This document shows positions 10,491 through 22,799 of a stretch of 64,000 bases of DNA, piece by piece (positions within the stretch are counted from its first letter, which is position 1; each line of letters starts with the position of its first letter). This DNA comes from Leptoclinus maculatus. Lineage: Eukaryota > Chordata > Actinopteri > Perciformes > Stichaeidae. The position numbers and the translations under genes are program-made. The stretch lies in the NCBI GenBank assembly GCA_032191485.1, contig JAVDOI010000011.1, positions 17,986,117-18,050,116 of the forward strand, read 5' to 3'. Under the pieces are notes generated by a model. The model did no database searches, was not told the DNA's origin, and was given only the letters and a program-made list of their open reading frames with translations.

Positions 10491-10959
10491 AAAATGTACT
10501 AATACAGTTTTAAAAACCATCTTGTTGTTGAATCTGAACCTTTGGGAACACTAAACTTGGACTAATCCTTAATAGATTTAAAATTAAACATGCATTTTTG
10601 AGTCAAGACCTAAATGCTGCTGGGCGTGTTTTGCAAAAGAAAAAAAATGACTGCATGGCTCCATTGTGATGTAACATACATGATAGAGCCTGGCAGCAGA
10701 AACTAAAGCCATTTGAGATCGAAAATATCTTTGGACAGTGGGAACAATGAGGAATGCCACCAGAATGCCCCAGAAATTGGACATTGGACATTGAATAACT
10801 GGTGCTGACAAAAAATGTAGCGGTTGTGCTTATTGTCGGCTCACATTTGTCGGGTCTGTTTGTGTATGTTTATGCAAGATGTTAGATATCGCCATCCTCC
10901 GTCCTCTGTTTCTGTCCTCCAGAGGTGTCACCAGGTCAACGGCTTGCATCGATTTCCCT

Positions 10960-10970
10960 GTGTCTGTGTC

Positions 10971-11002
<32 letters not shown>

Positions 11003-11018
11003 TGTGTGTGTGTGTGTG

Positions 11019-11049
<31 letters not shown>

Positions 11050-11077
11050 AGGTGTGTGTGTGTGTGTGTATATGTGT
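10960..11077. repeat. Interrupted (TG)n microsatellite
   Basis: About 118 bp of TG repeat with regular interruptions (TATG once, GTAGG twice). The repeated TAGG-spaced blocks suggest slippage duplication of a larger unit. Confidence 0.92.
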
Positions 11078-11079
11078 CT

Positions 11080-11880
11080 GATTCATAGGTTAAGATTGTA
11101 ATGATCACATCTGCTTTCTACCCATGGGACTTTTTTTCCAGGCCTGCACTTGAAAATATGTTTACTTAAAACCAAGCCAAGAGAGAAACCCAAACAACTG
11201 TGATTGTATTTATCCAACCAAAGGCCGCATCAATTGGCTATTGTCAAAGTCTAAGTAGATTTTATGTAAAACTCCCAATCCATGCTGTTAGTATTGACCA
11301 AACGACAAAATGCTTGTTCATTTTTTCCTCAATCCAATTAGTTTTCTTGTGGCTTTCTGACAGCTCGTTTATATCTGTGAGTGAGTGCCCAGTGCTGAAT
11401 GGGTAATTGTGCAGTTAGTGTGTGCCTACAAATGTGTGGAGAATCTTGTTACCTGAGTTTGTATGGGAATACAAACTGAATTGATTTGGATCTGAGATTA
11501 ATAAGGGAACATTGTGATGGGCTATTGATTGCTTTCTATGATCAAATGAAATCAAAGCTGATGCATGCAACGCTCAGAGCGGGAGTCTCCGATTGTATTC
11601 TCTGCTTTGTGGTCCGTTTAAACTGCTGATTTCTTTGAACGGCATCATTTTTTCCTTAAACAGGTGCAAGAGTGTTATACATGCAAAAAAAAGAAGAAAA
11701 AAAAGCTAAAATGTATTCAGAACAAACTTAGACAGCTGTTTGTGGATTACATCGTGTGTTGGAGGCTGTATTTACAAGCTTCTAAAAGCTTTGATTTCTA
11801 CTCATAGCTTGTGCTCTGTAAATAATGCATTGCATCGTTAAAGGTGCAATGTGAACGATCCGGAATTTGAATTGAAGTAA
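11080..11880. other. Non-coding stretch, nothing recognisable
   Basis: AT-rich unique sequence with an A-rich patch near 11,685-11,705. No gene is supported. Confidence 0.5.
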
Positions 11881-11882
11881 AA

Positions 11883-12230
11883 CGTTGTGACGTCACCCAT
11901 TAGTTTGTGGACTGCGGTTTTGAAGCCTCGAGTTCCCATTGCCATCTTGTTCTTTTGCATCCAGTGAACAAAAGTGACCATATCTGGAGTGACGCCCTCA
12001 AGCATACCCTGCTTTATCATCTATTTTACTCTGAATGGGACCATAATTTAGTAACTGAACATCAGGTTGTATTGAAGAAGATTTGAAACTATAGCGATTG
12101 AGACCATAAACTCATGTTTACAATGTTCACTGAGGGAATAAATCAAGTAAGAAGTCATTTTTTCATAGACTTCCATACAATCAGACTTCTTTTTGTAACC
12201 AGAGGAGTAACATTGACAATTAGAAAGAAT
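11883..12230 (+). repeat. Dispersed repeat, copy A (related to 36,140-36,662)
   Basis: It shares ordered words with 36,140-36,662: TTTGTGGACT, GTTTTGAAGCCTCGA, CCATCTTG, GCATACCCTGCTTTAT, TCTATTTTACT, ACCATAATTTA, GAAGAAGA, ATTGAGACCATAAAC, and ACTTCTTTTT near the end. Copy A lacks about 150 bp present in copy B, and its final segment has lost the CCCCCTGCTGG word. The family resembles an interspersed repeat common in percomorph fish; the class is unclear because no intact inverted repeats or A tail are seen. Confidence 0.75.
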
Positions 12231-12508
12231 GCAAGTTCAAGGCACTTCTGCATTGGCTTTCATTTTCCAAACCTGAGGTTGCTGCCTGATGCTAACCAGC
12301 TCCGGCTTGTCCTGTCTTGTAATACCACTTGTGATTCACTGTAGCGCCGGTCTGCCCTCATGAGAAGACGAAGAAGTCGAGCTGCCCTGAGGGCTTGTAA
12401 ACCATGTTGAAAGTAACAGGGTCTGTGTACGTTTTGATAGTTTATTTACTGCATTAAATCCAAAGCGGTAGATATGAGAAATCAACTTGTCATTTTGTTC
12501 CGTCACAG

Positions 12509-12645
12509 TGGCCACCGGGACACCTCTTCCCCAGGAGGAGGGCGGGGCGACGGCTTCAGAAACTAGCATTCAGCCAGCAACAAACCCCAGTGTCATCTGG
12601 AAGTCACTTTCGTTTGAATCTCCAATCAGCATCAACAATTTCCAG
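12509..12645 (+). other. Exon-like open segment (137 nt)
   Basis: CGTCACAG acts as an acceptor-like site before 12,509 and TTCCAG|GTAAAA gives a donor at 12,646. The frame is open across all 137 nt and continues upstream. The encoded peptide (includes LPQEEGGATASET and SFESPISINNFQ) is not recognisable. It sits just after dispersed repeat copy A, so it may be part of a longer repeat. Confidence that it is a true exon is low. Confidence 0.15.
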
Positions 12646-12649
12646 GTAA

Positions 12650-14285
12650 AAAGGCGCCTCGCACTTGTCAGTCTCTTCTGACGGCGCGCTGATGAATCAG
12701 CTTCGACAACGGAGAACGGCAGTTTGATCTCCATTCAAAAGGTTGTTATCCCTCAGTTTGTCAACACGCCGTCTTGCTGTTCAGTCAGTTGGTCCTCCAG
12801 GTGTACATTGTCGGCTTGATACCGAGACATGAGTGGCGGTGACAGTGATGGAGGGAAAAGGTCAGATATGACACGGTGGTTATGGAGCGCGAACACAACG
12901 AGCACTTTGACATTTCTGGCCAAAATGCATGCGCTGCATTTTAATCACTGAGAGGAAATTACTTGATCATCCAGGACGCAGATTTTAACGAGCAAACACC
13001 AGAACTCTTGCATTTTGTTTTTCTTGGTTAGACAAGGTGTCATAACTTTAGCGAAAGCCCCAAAATACACTTCCTAAGAAAAGTTGGTAATGCTAATAGA
13101 GGAATGCACTGCTGTGTGCTGCTTTGAGTAAAGAGAGAAGTTTTTTTTTTTTTTTGCCTGGAGTCAAAAGGTCAAGATGTACAATATACAATAAGTCCAA
13201 CACACATGCATTTCATTTAGCCTCGCTTCTTAACACCCGCGATAATGATCGCATTCCAGAGGGATCTTTGAGTTCATCTTCGCACTAACGACTGAGTTAA
13301 GCACTCTGCAGACTATGGAGGAAATTATCATTTGTTTTACTTAATGCATACATTCTGCTCGCTGCCACAGCGAGCTGACCCCGAGGGCTGATGATGTTGT
13401 TCAGCCTCCAGCTGCCAGGTCAATGGGGCCGCGTTTCCCTGTCCAGCTCCGCGTCTTCCAAGTGGGGTGACATAAGCCATCCTTGGCCTCTGTCTCTCAC
13501 AGTGCCAGTTCTGGGTCCAGGAGAAGCCATTAAAGAAGCAATTAACAGCCCCAATTAAAGAATGATGAAGCAGAGGGGAGAGTTTACGTAGTGTAAAGTG
13601 ACTAAAGGGCTTTAGCTTTGGCTGTTTAGATGTCAGCGACTGTAGGCGGTAAATCAGCCTCCGGAAATCCATACTGTTGGTTAGTGAGTTTGTCTCCATT
13701 TGGACAAATCACGCTAAAAGAAAACAAAGCAATAAAAGTGCCTGGCTGAAAAGAGCGCTATACATATCATTTTATTCAAATCAGCAGCCAGCACCTTTCC
13801 AATCAGGAAGGGGTGATTGCTTTGTAGCATTTTAAGTCAGCTGTCGAGGGAAAGAAAAACCCCACAGTTTTGATGTTTGGATTTCATAATTGAGCCAGCA
13901 AGTTGGTGTGCGCATAAAGGCCTCTGCCAAAAGCCTTTGACGTGAACAGAATATAGAAGCTACCTGAAAAAACCTCAAGAGATGAAAGCGCTGCTTAGAC
14001 ATCTCTTGATCTCGCCCACCTCAACCCTTCCTTTGCCATCTCATCCTCACCAGCAGATTGCAGGCCAGCTAATGGTATCTTTACTGCTTCAAAGGGCCTT
14101 TTTCGCTTGATAAGAGCGGCGTGGAGGCCGTGTGCAGCCCGACGCACACACCGAGCTAAGCTTGTTATGGTAACCCTGCTCTAGACCAGTGTCCTCATTA
14201 GTTCCAATACCCTCGGGGTCTCTGTGTGTACGTATAGAGTCGCGTCACGTACAGGACCTGACAGGATCCGTGCGTGAGCACGTGC
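12650..14285. other. Non-coding stretch
   Basis: Holds a poly-T run (13,141-13,155) and a possible conserved patch (13,500-13,570) with CCATTAAAGAAGC, AATTAACAGCC and CCAATTAAAG. No gene is supported. Confidence 0.5.
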
Positions 14286-14286
14286 G

Positions 14287-14312
14287 CGTGTGTGTGTGTG
14301 TGTGCGTGTGTG
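14287..14312. repeat. (GT)n microsatellite
   Basis: Short interrupted GT run. Confidence 0.85.
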
Positions 14313-14314
14313 TA

Positions 14315-14909
14315 TTTGTGAGTTTTTAACTCGATCACACCAGCCCCTAGGCAGGCCACTGATCCTCTCCGAGAACGATAAATACAGCCATACTGTGATG
14401 CTAATGAAGACGGATAGAGACGGAGCGTGAGCAAGAAAAAGACAGAGATGAAAAGATGAAAGGGGAAATATAAGTACTCTTCTACAGCGCTGCAGGTTAG
14501 AATGTAATTGTTCCCCCCTTGACTATCACTATAGGGTATCTAAGGTAGAGCAAACAGACTTACCCCCAGGCCAAACTCCCACTGAGTCTTTGACTCTGCT
14601 TATGTAATACAATCTCAGGGTGACTGATGGAATTAGTCTGGGACTGTTTTTTGTGTGAGATAGAAAGTGAGAGCAAAAAAAAAAAAAAGAAGGAAATGTG
14701 TTGGGGTGGGGTGGGGGGGGGGTAACGGGAGGGATTGCTCCCTCCCTGATGAAAGTACCCAAGTCAGGCAGGCCCTGCCGCACGCAGGGCGATTGTGCCG
14801 CGCTGGCAGCCGTCCTCATTAAAGTCCACAGGCAGGACTGGAGTGCCCTATTAGACAGTCATTACTGCTGCTGATGGGAATCTCTATTGTTACACTGACA
14901 CAAACAAGA
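14315..14909. other. Non-coding stretch with poly-A and G-rich runs
   Basis: Contains a poly-A run near 14,676-14,688 and a G-rich run near 14,702-14,731. No gene is supported. Confidence 0.5.
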
Positions 14910-15075
14910 TGGAGAGATCTGGGAACCATGCCGAGGCCGCGGTGCCAGGGCCTCCGGGGAGCGGGTGAGATGAGGCTCCTCCGGCCCCCGATCGCCGCGC
15001 TCCTCGGCTGGGTCAGGGCATGCCTTAGGTGGCGGCAGCGCGTTGGCGTGCCATCTCTGGTTCCTCCCCCGGAGC
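14910..15075. promoter_or_regulatory. Small CpG-rich patch
   Basis: A local GC- and CpG-rich segment (CCGAGGCCGCGG, CCCCCGATCGCCGCGCTCC, GGCGGCAGCGCG) in otherwise average DNA. A 90-residue open frame overlaps it but is Arg/Pro-rich as expected from GC-rich sequence. Could be a small CpG island or an enhancer; there is no TATA or other clear promoter grammar. Confidence 0.3.
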
Positions 15076-15079
15076 TACG

Positions 15080-16992
15080 AAGTGTTCACCTAATTAAAAC
15101 CCCTCTTTCCTGTTGCCCTCCGGGAGACATGGGCAGAGGAATGTAGTGACAGAGATAGGGAGGTAGTAAGGGGGGCAGACGAGAGCACCAGTGACAGAGA
15201 CTGAGGCCAGGCACACAGGATGAATGGGAAATTAAGAATTTTGCAGGGGCGAAACTGGAATAAATGATAAACAGAAATGCGGCGCTCTGCAGAGGACGGG
15301 TCAGGCTCCATGCCAGCTCGGCTCATTCAGAGAGATTATTCACTGAAAAATATAGAGAACTTGTTTCTTTTGCTCATCAGACGCCAGGGCAGCATAATAT
15401 GGACTCCAAGGCTGTGCAAAGGAAAAGGAAAGGAAAAGGAAAAAGGTAAAGGTTACGGAGTGCATTGTGCATAGACAGCAAGAGGTGCAGAGGTGCAGGG
15501 AAGCAAGTGGAGGGAAACAGTAAGGAGTCATCCAGGTAGTTGCTAATTAGAACAGGAGTCACCATAATAATTCTGCATGAGGGTGCTTGCTTTGTTCGTG
15601 ACATCCTCCACTAGTGTGTTCGTACTACACACAGAACACATCATCTGCACTATTTTATACTAATGTCATGCGTGTGTTTCACAGGAGGTGAAAGGTTCCG
15701 TTTTTTTTCTATAAAAAAAAACATTCCCTAAAATATTGATTATTGAAATATTCACTTTAGTAGTCAAGCAAAAAGAAATTGGGCTCCAGCTCTCTAAAAA
15801 ACATCTTTTGAGTGAAAACCATTTCTGCATTCAATGTCATTGGTCCAAACGTATTTTTTGATGAAGCGAGGTTGAGAGCTTGAAAGAAGAAAGAGTGGTT
15901 TTTTTTTAAGGGCAGTAGACCACTTATCTTGAAGATGGCAGCTACAGCACTAATGGAGTAGACAAATACAGCACAGGATGGATGCACAACTCGGGGCACC
16001 GTCCTGAAATACTGCATCTGATCATGCACTACTGGGAGTCCATCTTCTACCAGAGGCGTCACGGCGGGGGGAGGGGGGGGGGGTGCATGACTCAAGGTTA
16101 CGCACAAATGTGAGGTGTACGTCTTTATTGGGCTCGCGATTCAATTATGTTATGTCAAAGATTCGAATGCGAAACGATTCTCAATGCATCGGTCTATAAT
16201 GTAAAAAGAAACTGCATCTTTCAAGACCAGTATCTGTGTGAGCCACCTCATGAATCCTTCTGCAGTGCATCACAAGTGTGCTGTAATCTACTATAATACG
16301 GTTCCACATAGCAGCTCTAAGACACTTCCTGAATACCTATAGCACTTTACACCGCATGGATTGGCCGAGCGGCTAGCTGACTTTTCTACACTCTCTTCTA
16401 CTCTTGTGTGGTTGAAGTCACTCAAGAGAACAACAGTTTCAGCCTTCATGCAAGTTTTCTCAGCGCACCATGGTTGATACGGAGCAGCTACTGTTGGTAG
16501 CGAGAGCAACAAGCTAGCAGACTACCGAGTGTTTGAATGTCGTCCCTCTGCTCTGCGCAGACACGCAGTGGGTTTGCACAAATGGGCGAAACACAGAGAT
16601 CAGGGGAGAGGAGAGAAACTATAGCGCGACAGCAAAATGCAGAAAAGAAACCAAACTCCCGATTAATGCAAAATCATCCACTTCTGCACCGTGATGCATC
16701 TTAAAATCGAGAAATTTCTACTGGACTGGGCTTAGCCACCTCATTGTATTTATTTTACTCTCCTCTGTTTAACGTTTGAGTATTTGCGTATCGCAAAAAC
16801 AACATTATTGTCCGAGAAACATGTGACTATCGCTTAGCTGTTGTTTCAGAACCATGGACAGCTCTGTTTGAGTGTAGCTGTCCGTGGTGCTGAAACGGAT
16901 TGGAGGAGATCCAGAGACAGAGAGACAGAACACGCCACTTAGCTTGGTTTCCTAGCATATTTGCTTTACATGGTAGTAAGTAGAACTTCCAG
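15080..16992. other. Non-coding stretch
   Basis: Holds an AAAGG-type purine patch (15,418-15,455), a G run (about 16,067-16,083) and a possibly old, unresolved repeat (16,130-16,735) with ATGCATCGG and GATGCATCTTAAAATCG at its edges. No gene is supported. Confidence 0.45.
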
Positions 16993-17011
16993 CCCCCCCC
17001 CCCCCCCCCCC
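16993..17011. repeat. Poly-C run (about 19 bp)
   Basis: Uninterrupted C homopolymer; the minus strand is a G run able to form G-quadruplex. Confidence 0.9.
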
Positions 17012-18009
17012 ATTCGTAAATATCCACAGACAGAAGGGAAACAGAGAGAAAGAGAGCGTGAGAGAGCTGCAAGCCACAAACCATGTGGCACCTCCCGCTG
17101 CTGATTTTAACAGACAATCGTTCACGATAGTTCAACAACTATTCAGCACTCTGCTAGAACCTTGACTATGCATAATGGCATTTCATTTTAGAAGGATGGT
17201 GGGTCAAGAACAGATAAAAAATGCTATACTGAAAAAAATTGCACGATTGCAGGCGACTGTTCTGTCTACTACTCTACTACTGCTAGCTTTTAATTGGAGT
17301 ATGTGCTTAAGCTGCCCTCCAACGGCTTTGCTGTGGATTATCTTTTGCAGGTGCGGCATGTGAAGTGGTGTGAAATTTGCATTATTGTGGAGGATTTGTC
17401 TCAAACTGACTCTCCTTGGGGATATTCCATCAGTTAAAATGTGTTCTTGGGTTATTCTTGCTCAACTCCGTCAATGTTTACTTCAATCTTTCTGCCTTTT
17501 CCTTTTGACTGAATTTGTGGAACTCGTAGCTTTCGAAGCGGAGGTTAGGTATACACAAAAAAAATACCACAGGTGGGATTTGACTGGTTGTCCGGACAGG
17601 TTGCCATGGTGAAGGCAGTGATTAAAGCTATTAAACCTGCGGGCGTAAGGTTCAATGGGAGCTCTGACTGCTCCTGCTGTCACAAATTAAACAGAAAGAG
17701 AGAGCCAAAAAAAGAAACGGTAAAGACATAAAGAGATGGAATTGGAAGGAAACAAAATGTCCTGAGAAAAAGAAAAAAATCAAGTGTGGGTGAGCAAAAT
17801 GTGATTAGTCGTGCTAAAAGCAAGGCAAGATCCTACCGAGCTCTTAATTGATTTCTTTTTACCGCAGATGAAATAAAAGGTTATGGCGTTCCAACAATAA
17901 CCTTCCTATCTAAGCCCATACAGGGCGCTTTATCACACTGTAAAAGACAGAGCGCTCATTTATCATCGCAGCCTGATGTGTACTGCAGGAGCTTATGGTG
18001 TAAAGCAGG

Positions 18010-18011
<2 letters not shown>
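17012..18011. other. Non-coding stretch
   Basis: Unique sequence, with no domain-bearing frame and no repeat pair. Confidence 0.5.

Positions 18012-18087
<76 letters not shown>
18012..18087. repeat. (GT)38 microsatellite
   Basis: 76-bp uninterrupted GT run followed by a GA-rich patch (18,092-18,112). Confidence 0.95.
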
Positions 18088-18089
<2 letters not shown>

Positions 18090-20272
18090 GAAGACAGAGG
18101 GAGAGAGAGGGGATATATCTTTTTTACAGTGCATGTAATAATCTGGCGTTTTAGCAGAGTGACATGTTAATTTAACCTCCTGCAGGCTCAGCTGTCTGGG
18201 AAACATGAATCCAAGGCGGACCTCGCTTGATCAGGAGGATAATGTCATTTCACGTCTTGCTTCACGATCCTAAAGACGATCAATGCAAAGAGAATCACAC
18301 TGTAATCATTCGGCGTAACGCTGTTAACAAACCAGGTGAAACCGCTGCATAGACACACTGCATCCCGACACAATGACCCGATGCAAAGTGGCAGCTGAAG
18401 TGGAAGGTCACTGTACACTACTGACGCAATCTCATTGAAGAAAAGACCATAATTGTGCCACAGAATTAGTGTTATAGAGACTATTTGGAGGGTTACAGGA
18501 CATACACTGAATTGGATTATGCACCAATACTATGAATTCGATGTTTCACTTCAATGTTCAACACAAAAAAAAACACCTGTGCAGTATAATGCAATCACAT
18601 ACTACATACACTTGTGCCAGAAAGTATACCAGTGAGTTTAATCACCAGCTCTCTGATGCAGTCTCAGCAAAAACTCAACACTAACTGCTTCACAGAAATA
18701 GCGTTTACTGCCGGGGTGAGTGAATGAATTGAGTCGTATATAAACCAGTATTTCACTACATTATTTTGTATGAAAGTGAAAATGCTGCAGGGCTGGACCG
18801 GGACTACAAAGAAATCTTCTTAACCGACTCTCAGTTGATCAGAGGTGGCCACGGAGTACAAGATCTGTATACTCAAGGAGAGGAACAAGTAATTGACAAA
18901 GGAACAGCTCCACTGTAAATCAAAGTACCAATTTAAATTATTTAATAAAACACAAGTATAGAAGTAAGTACGCAATTATAATTTACATTGATTGAATGAA
19001 TCATCATCATTGTAATCATGGCATTCCACCCACACTACCTGCCTGCGAGTCCCTTTTCATCAGGAAGCTACTGTTTCTGCTCTTCTGCCTCGCGGCGAGG
19101 CCAGCCACCTCTTCTGACTTCAAGTTACACCCGCTGCTGCACAATGTCAGGTACTGTCCATGTTGAAGATTATTATTTCTGCATGTTTGGCGGCATCCGC
19201 CTCCGATGTTTCATTCTTTTGGCCTACAACTTCTCTGCAAGACCCCTTCCACTTTGGTTTTTCCTTTTTGACGCCCCTATCCATCCACAGAATGTTGGCT
19301 CTAAGCCACGGCACCTGACATGAGAAGCAGAGAGGACAGAGGGGGGAGGGGGCTAGTAAGAGATGTGATTGGGCCAGCCACACTGTGGCTTTTAGTGTAG
19401 AAAATGAGGCAATGGGTTGCTGTCACCGCTTCATGAGCTTATATAAAAAATAAATAAATTAAATCATATTGCATATTTTTTACTCCGCATTTATTTGACA
19501 GCTGCTCTAGTTGCTGGGCAAATTCAGACATAGCATATAAAAGCTATGATGAGCCTACAAAGTATCACGCCATCGCTGTAGACAACAGTCAGGGCTGGAA
19601 TGACTCGCTAAGGGAATCCAGCACAATGTATTTATTGATTTATCTTTATTGGTGAGACAGGGTTCTCCGTCATCATAACTGCTTGTTAGTAAAAGATACA
19701 TTCACAGTAAAAACTACAATTAATAGCAACAGTAGAGGTTAGATCATTCATGGAAGTGAATCAGAAATGGCATTGTATGCTGATGATACTATTTTCTATT
19801 TTGTCTTCAAAGTAAGGCCATTATTCAAGAATAGTTTTTTGTTCTTGTTCTTTAAATGGCCATAAACAAAATTATGATTCACGTACAAGACTTCATTTAC
19901 ATGTTAACAACTGTCTTGTCAGACTGTCTGAAAGATGTAGTGAGGAGCTGCAGGCATTTTATATTGTCAATGTGGTACGGCTGCTATTACTTTTAATAAA
20001 ATACATTACAACTTTGTCCTCCACCGCATAGCATCATAAACACTGATCAGTCATTGCCGAAATGATGGGCAATGCCAAAAAAAACATGTTTATCCCCGGC
20101 AACTTATACTTCAGTGCATTATGACCTGATATATATTTTGATCAAGCTAATGGAGGTGAAGTTCTATCCCTTATAGCCAGCGCTCGCGAAAACAAGTGAA
20201 GTGTTTTGCTGCCCCCATTGTATCAACCTGCACCTCTCCGATCCAGGAACAAACAGGTGTAAAGAGATTTGC

Positions 20273-20275
<3 letters not shown>
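18090..20275. other. Non-coding stretch, about 2.2 kb
   Basis: Mostly AT-rich unique DNA. A segment near 18,840-18,990 (GAGGTGGCCACGGAGTACAA, TATAGAAGTAAGTAC) may be a badly decayed repeat related to the GTGGTGGAA family, but I cannot align it reliably. No gene is supported. Confidence 0.45.
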
Positions 20276-20330
<55 letters not shown>

Positions 20331-20358
20331 AGAGAGAGCGAGAGAGAAAGAGAGATGA
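20276..20358. repeat. (GT)26 microsatellite followed by GA repeat
   Basis: A GT run at 20,276-20,328 passes directly into AGAGAGAGCGAGAGAGAAAG, a compound dinucleotide repeat. Confidence 0.93.
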
Positions 20359-20449
20359 GAGGTAGACTGCTGAGTGCAGGAGTTGTTGATTGTGTGTGAG
20401 AGCTTTGAGAAAGGGTGCAGAGAGCATCTATCTGTATCATTCACTCTAA

Positions 20450-20780
20450 AAGCCTGGAGAGATGGAAAGGATGGATGGGAGGACAAGTAGAAGTCAATAA
20501 AGAGATGGTAGGAATGGAAAAAGAGGAGATGAGAGTAGTTCTATGTGAAGAAGACTTCTCGGGGGGTGGGAGGGAGGGGAGGAGAGAGAGAGAGATGGAG
20601 AGAGAGATGAGCACAGCGGTGGAGGAGAGAGAGCCATGGTACGCGGTGATAGAGCGAAGTGTAGAGGAGAAATGTGGCCGGGCAGAACCGCTTTTTGTGA
20701 TAAACACAAAAGGCGGTTCAGAGACAGAGGGGAAGGAAACAAGAGGGTGGAGAAAGAGCAGAGAGAGTACAGTAAGTGAA
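20450..20780. repeat. G/A-rich low-complexity region
   Basis: Purine-rich plus strand including a (GA)n core at about 20,579-20,608. A 131-residue plus-strand frame rich in Glu/Arg and a 161-residue minus-strand Ser/Pro/Leu frame overlap each other here. Both are compositional and I do not call them genes. Confidence 0.7.
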
Positions 20781-20789
20781 GAGAGGATG

Positions 20790-21704
20790 AGGTGCAGCAG
20801 TGTACAGTAATAGCAAATCATAATGGGGAATGGGAAGGCCAGCGGAACGCTATCCTTGACACAAAAACAGCATAATGAGACATTTTCACATTCGAAAAAA
20901 AGCCTCCGTATGGGAGAATCACACATCTATCCACAGCCAGGAAATACATTCAACAAAATCCAACATGCTTCAGCGTGGACTCTGCCTGAGCCTGATAGGC
21001 CCTTGTGTTTGCACAGTCCTCAGATAGCCCGGGGGGTTACACTTTTGAATACTTGCTCAACTAGACTTTTTTTTCCTCCTCCTTTGCCTATCACTGCAGA
21101 GACACGGAGAAGTCAGAGATTAGTTTCCACTATCAGGTGATCGAGAGCGAAGAGTCTCCCGCTCAGCCTCACTCACCTCACATCTGTGATTTATGTTTAA
21201 TGATGAGCGGCGATTGTTATATTCTCCAAGGTGGGAGTCGAAGGCTTGTGCACGTATAAAGGCGGCCCTGGTGTGAGTAAAGCTGCATGAGCCACATAGC
21301 GGTTGCTGTTCATTTATAAGCTACAACAAGCAGCCAGTGATTTCGCCTGTCGTCTGTGATACACACAGAAGCGACGAGGCAAAAACATATTTTCGCCACC
21401 GAAGCCAAGGAAAAGCACCACAAACACTATCCATCTGCTGAAACGCATCGGAGGTCGATCCCTCCAGAAAGGGCCTACAGATAGGTCAGAGGTCCGCGAG
21501 TAAATCCTCAAATTTTGTGCTGTGCTAAATGGAGCATTATGCAATGTTTGGCGTAGCTAACTGAGGGCTTTTACTGAACATCTTGTCCTGTCGCTAATCC
21601 TGCCAACAGCAACCAGCCAGGGAGAGAAACACACTCTGACCCTCGATGCATGCGCACCCTCGCGGAGATATGGGAATAGACTCGCGGGCAGGCGCTGTGA
21701 CACG
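20790..21704. other. Non-coding stretch
   Basis: Includes a 37-nt exon-like segment (21,100-21,136; see findings). Otherwise nothing recognisable. Confidence 0.45.
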
Positions 21705-21728
21705 CACACACACACACACACACACACA
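21705..21728. repeat. (CA)12 microsatellite
   Basis: Pure CA run. Confidence 0.92.
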
Positions 21729-21792
21729 TAAAACACACTTACATATACAGTACGTATGAGCTTGTTTAGTCTCGCACAGCAAAAACATGCGA

Positions 21793-21795
<3 letters not shown>

Positions 21796-21834
<39 letters not shown>
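21796..21834. repeat. (CA)19 microsatellite
   Basis: Pure CA run 68 bp after another CA run. Confidence 0.93.
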
Positions 21835-21837
<3 letters not shown>

Positions 21838-21996
21838 GAAGTAGCTTGTGTGAGCATTACATGGGTTTGCATTAAAAAATAAAAGCTAAAAAAAAACATG
21901 TGCTTACACTTGATGACATGACTGGCATGTTATCTGTCAATTATTCAAGATTAATACTAATTTGTCTACTGTTTTTCCATGCTACAGTAGATTGTG

Positions 21997-22024
21997 ACAA
22001 CAACAACAACAACAACAACAACAA
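21997..22024. repeat. (CAA)9 trinucleotide repeat
   Basis: CAA repeat; gives a poly-Asn frame on the plus strand, an artefact. Confidence 0.92.
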
Positions 22025-22029
22025 ACGAT

Positions 22030-22528
22030 TCCCCCTGCACCTTTTCACACATTTGCATTTTTTCTGCTCCAAATTCAATAAAGCCCTAGAGAGGAAATAA
22101 TATGTTTTTTTATATACTGCATGATTTCTATTCATTAAAGTAAATCCCCGCGTTGCAACTAGCTGGAGATACTGGTGTGTTAATGGATAATAAATCTATA
22201 TTTAAGGATATAGAAGAGCTGAAATCCAATTTGAGTCAAGGCTCTTCACCCGATCCCCACTTTTATCCCCATACGCGCCCGGCTAGAGGAGTAATCGGCT
22301 TTGTGTAATAAAATGATGATGATGACTTTATCTGACATTTGTAAAAAAGGAGGAGCCCCAGATTTCTGTAGGTCTACATTATCAGCCTCTATCCAGTGAA
22401 TTAATCCTCAGACAGAGTGAGACAGAGTGAAAATGTTGTTCTTGCGAGTAAACACAGGGGTTATATTGAGGTGAATGCAGAGAGCTGTGCGTTTGCTTTG
22501 TGTGCGTGTTGTTGTTTTTTCTTTCACT
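22030..22528. other. Non-coding stretch
   Basis: AT-rich unique sequence. Nothing recognisable. Confidence 0.5.
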
Positions 22529-22552
22529 GTGTGTGTGTGTGTGTGTGTGTGT
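22529..22552. repeat. (GT)12 microsatellite
   Basis: Pure GT run. Confidence 0.92.
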
Positions 22553-22799
22553 CTGCGTGCATACATGCTTCCGCCATGTTGGCCGTGATCATGACCTTAC
22601 CTCCCTAACCCTGCGAAATGGAGGAGGACGATTACATGCCCAGAGGTCAACTTTATCTCCATGGAGATCCCTGAAGGAGCACGGATACGAGAAATACGCT
22701 CAGAACATGCTCTCTGTTACCTGCAAGCGGCCTGCGAGGGAGGAGAGAGGACACGGGCGGCGGAAAAACAAGAGAGACAACGAGATGTAACCGGCTAGC

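Larger units (their letters stand above)
9720..10959. other. Non-coding stretch with poly-C and a CTCF-like motif
   Basis: Holds a small tandem duplication (GAGTCTTTGTTT twice, about 9939-9965), a poly-C run (10,022-10,033) and the CTCF-like site listed separately. No gene is supported. Confidence 0.5.

Noticed and set aside
16130..16735. Possible decayed inverted-repeat element with ATGCATC words at its edges
   Set aside because: The edge words do not extend into a convincing inverted repeat, and no second copy is in the window.
18840..18990. Possible fourth copy of the GTGGTGGAA hAT family
   Set aside because: Only scattered AAGTA/GTACAA words align; too weak to claim.
20415..20926. Overlapping 131-residue plus and 161-residue minus open frames
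   Set aside because: Both come from one G/A-rich tract (Glu/Arg on one strand, Ser/Pro/Leu on the other). No domain and no splice or promoter signals.
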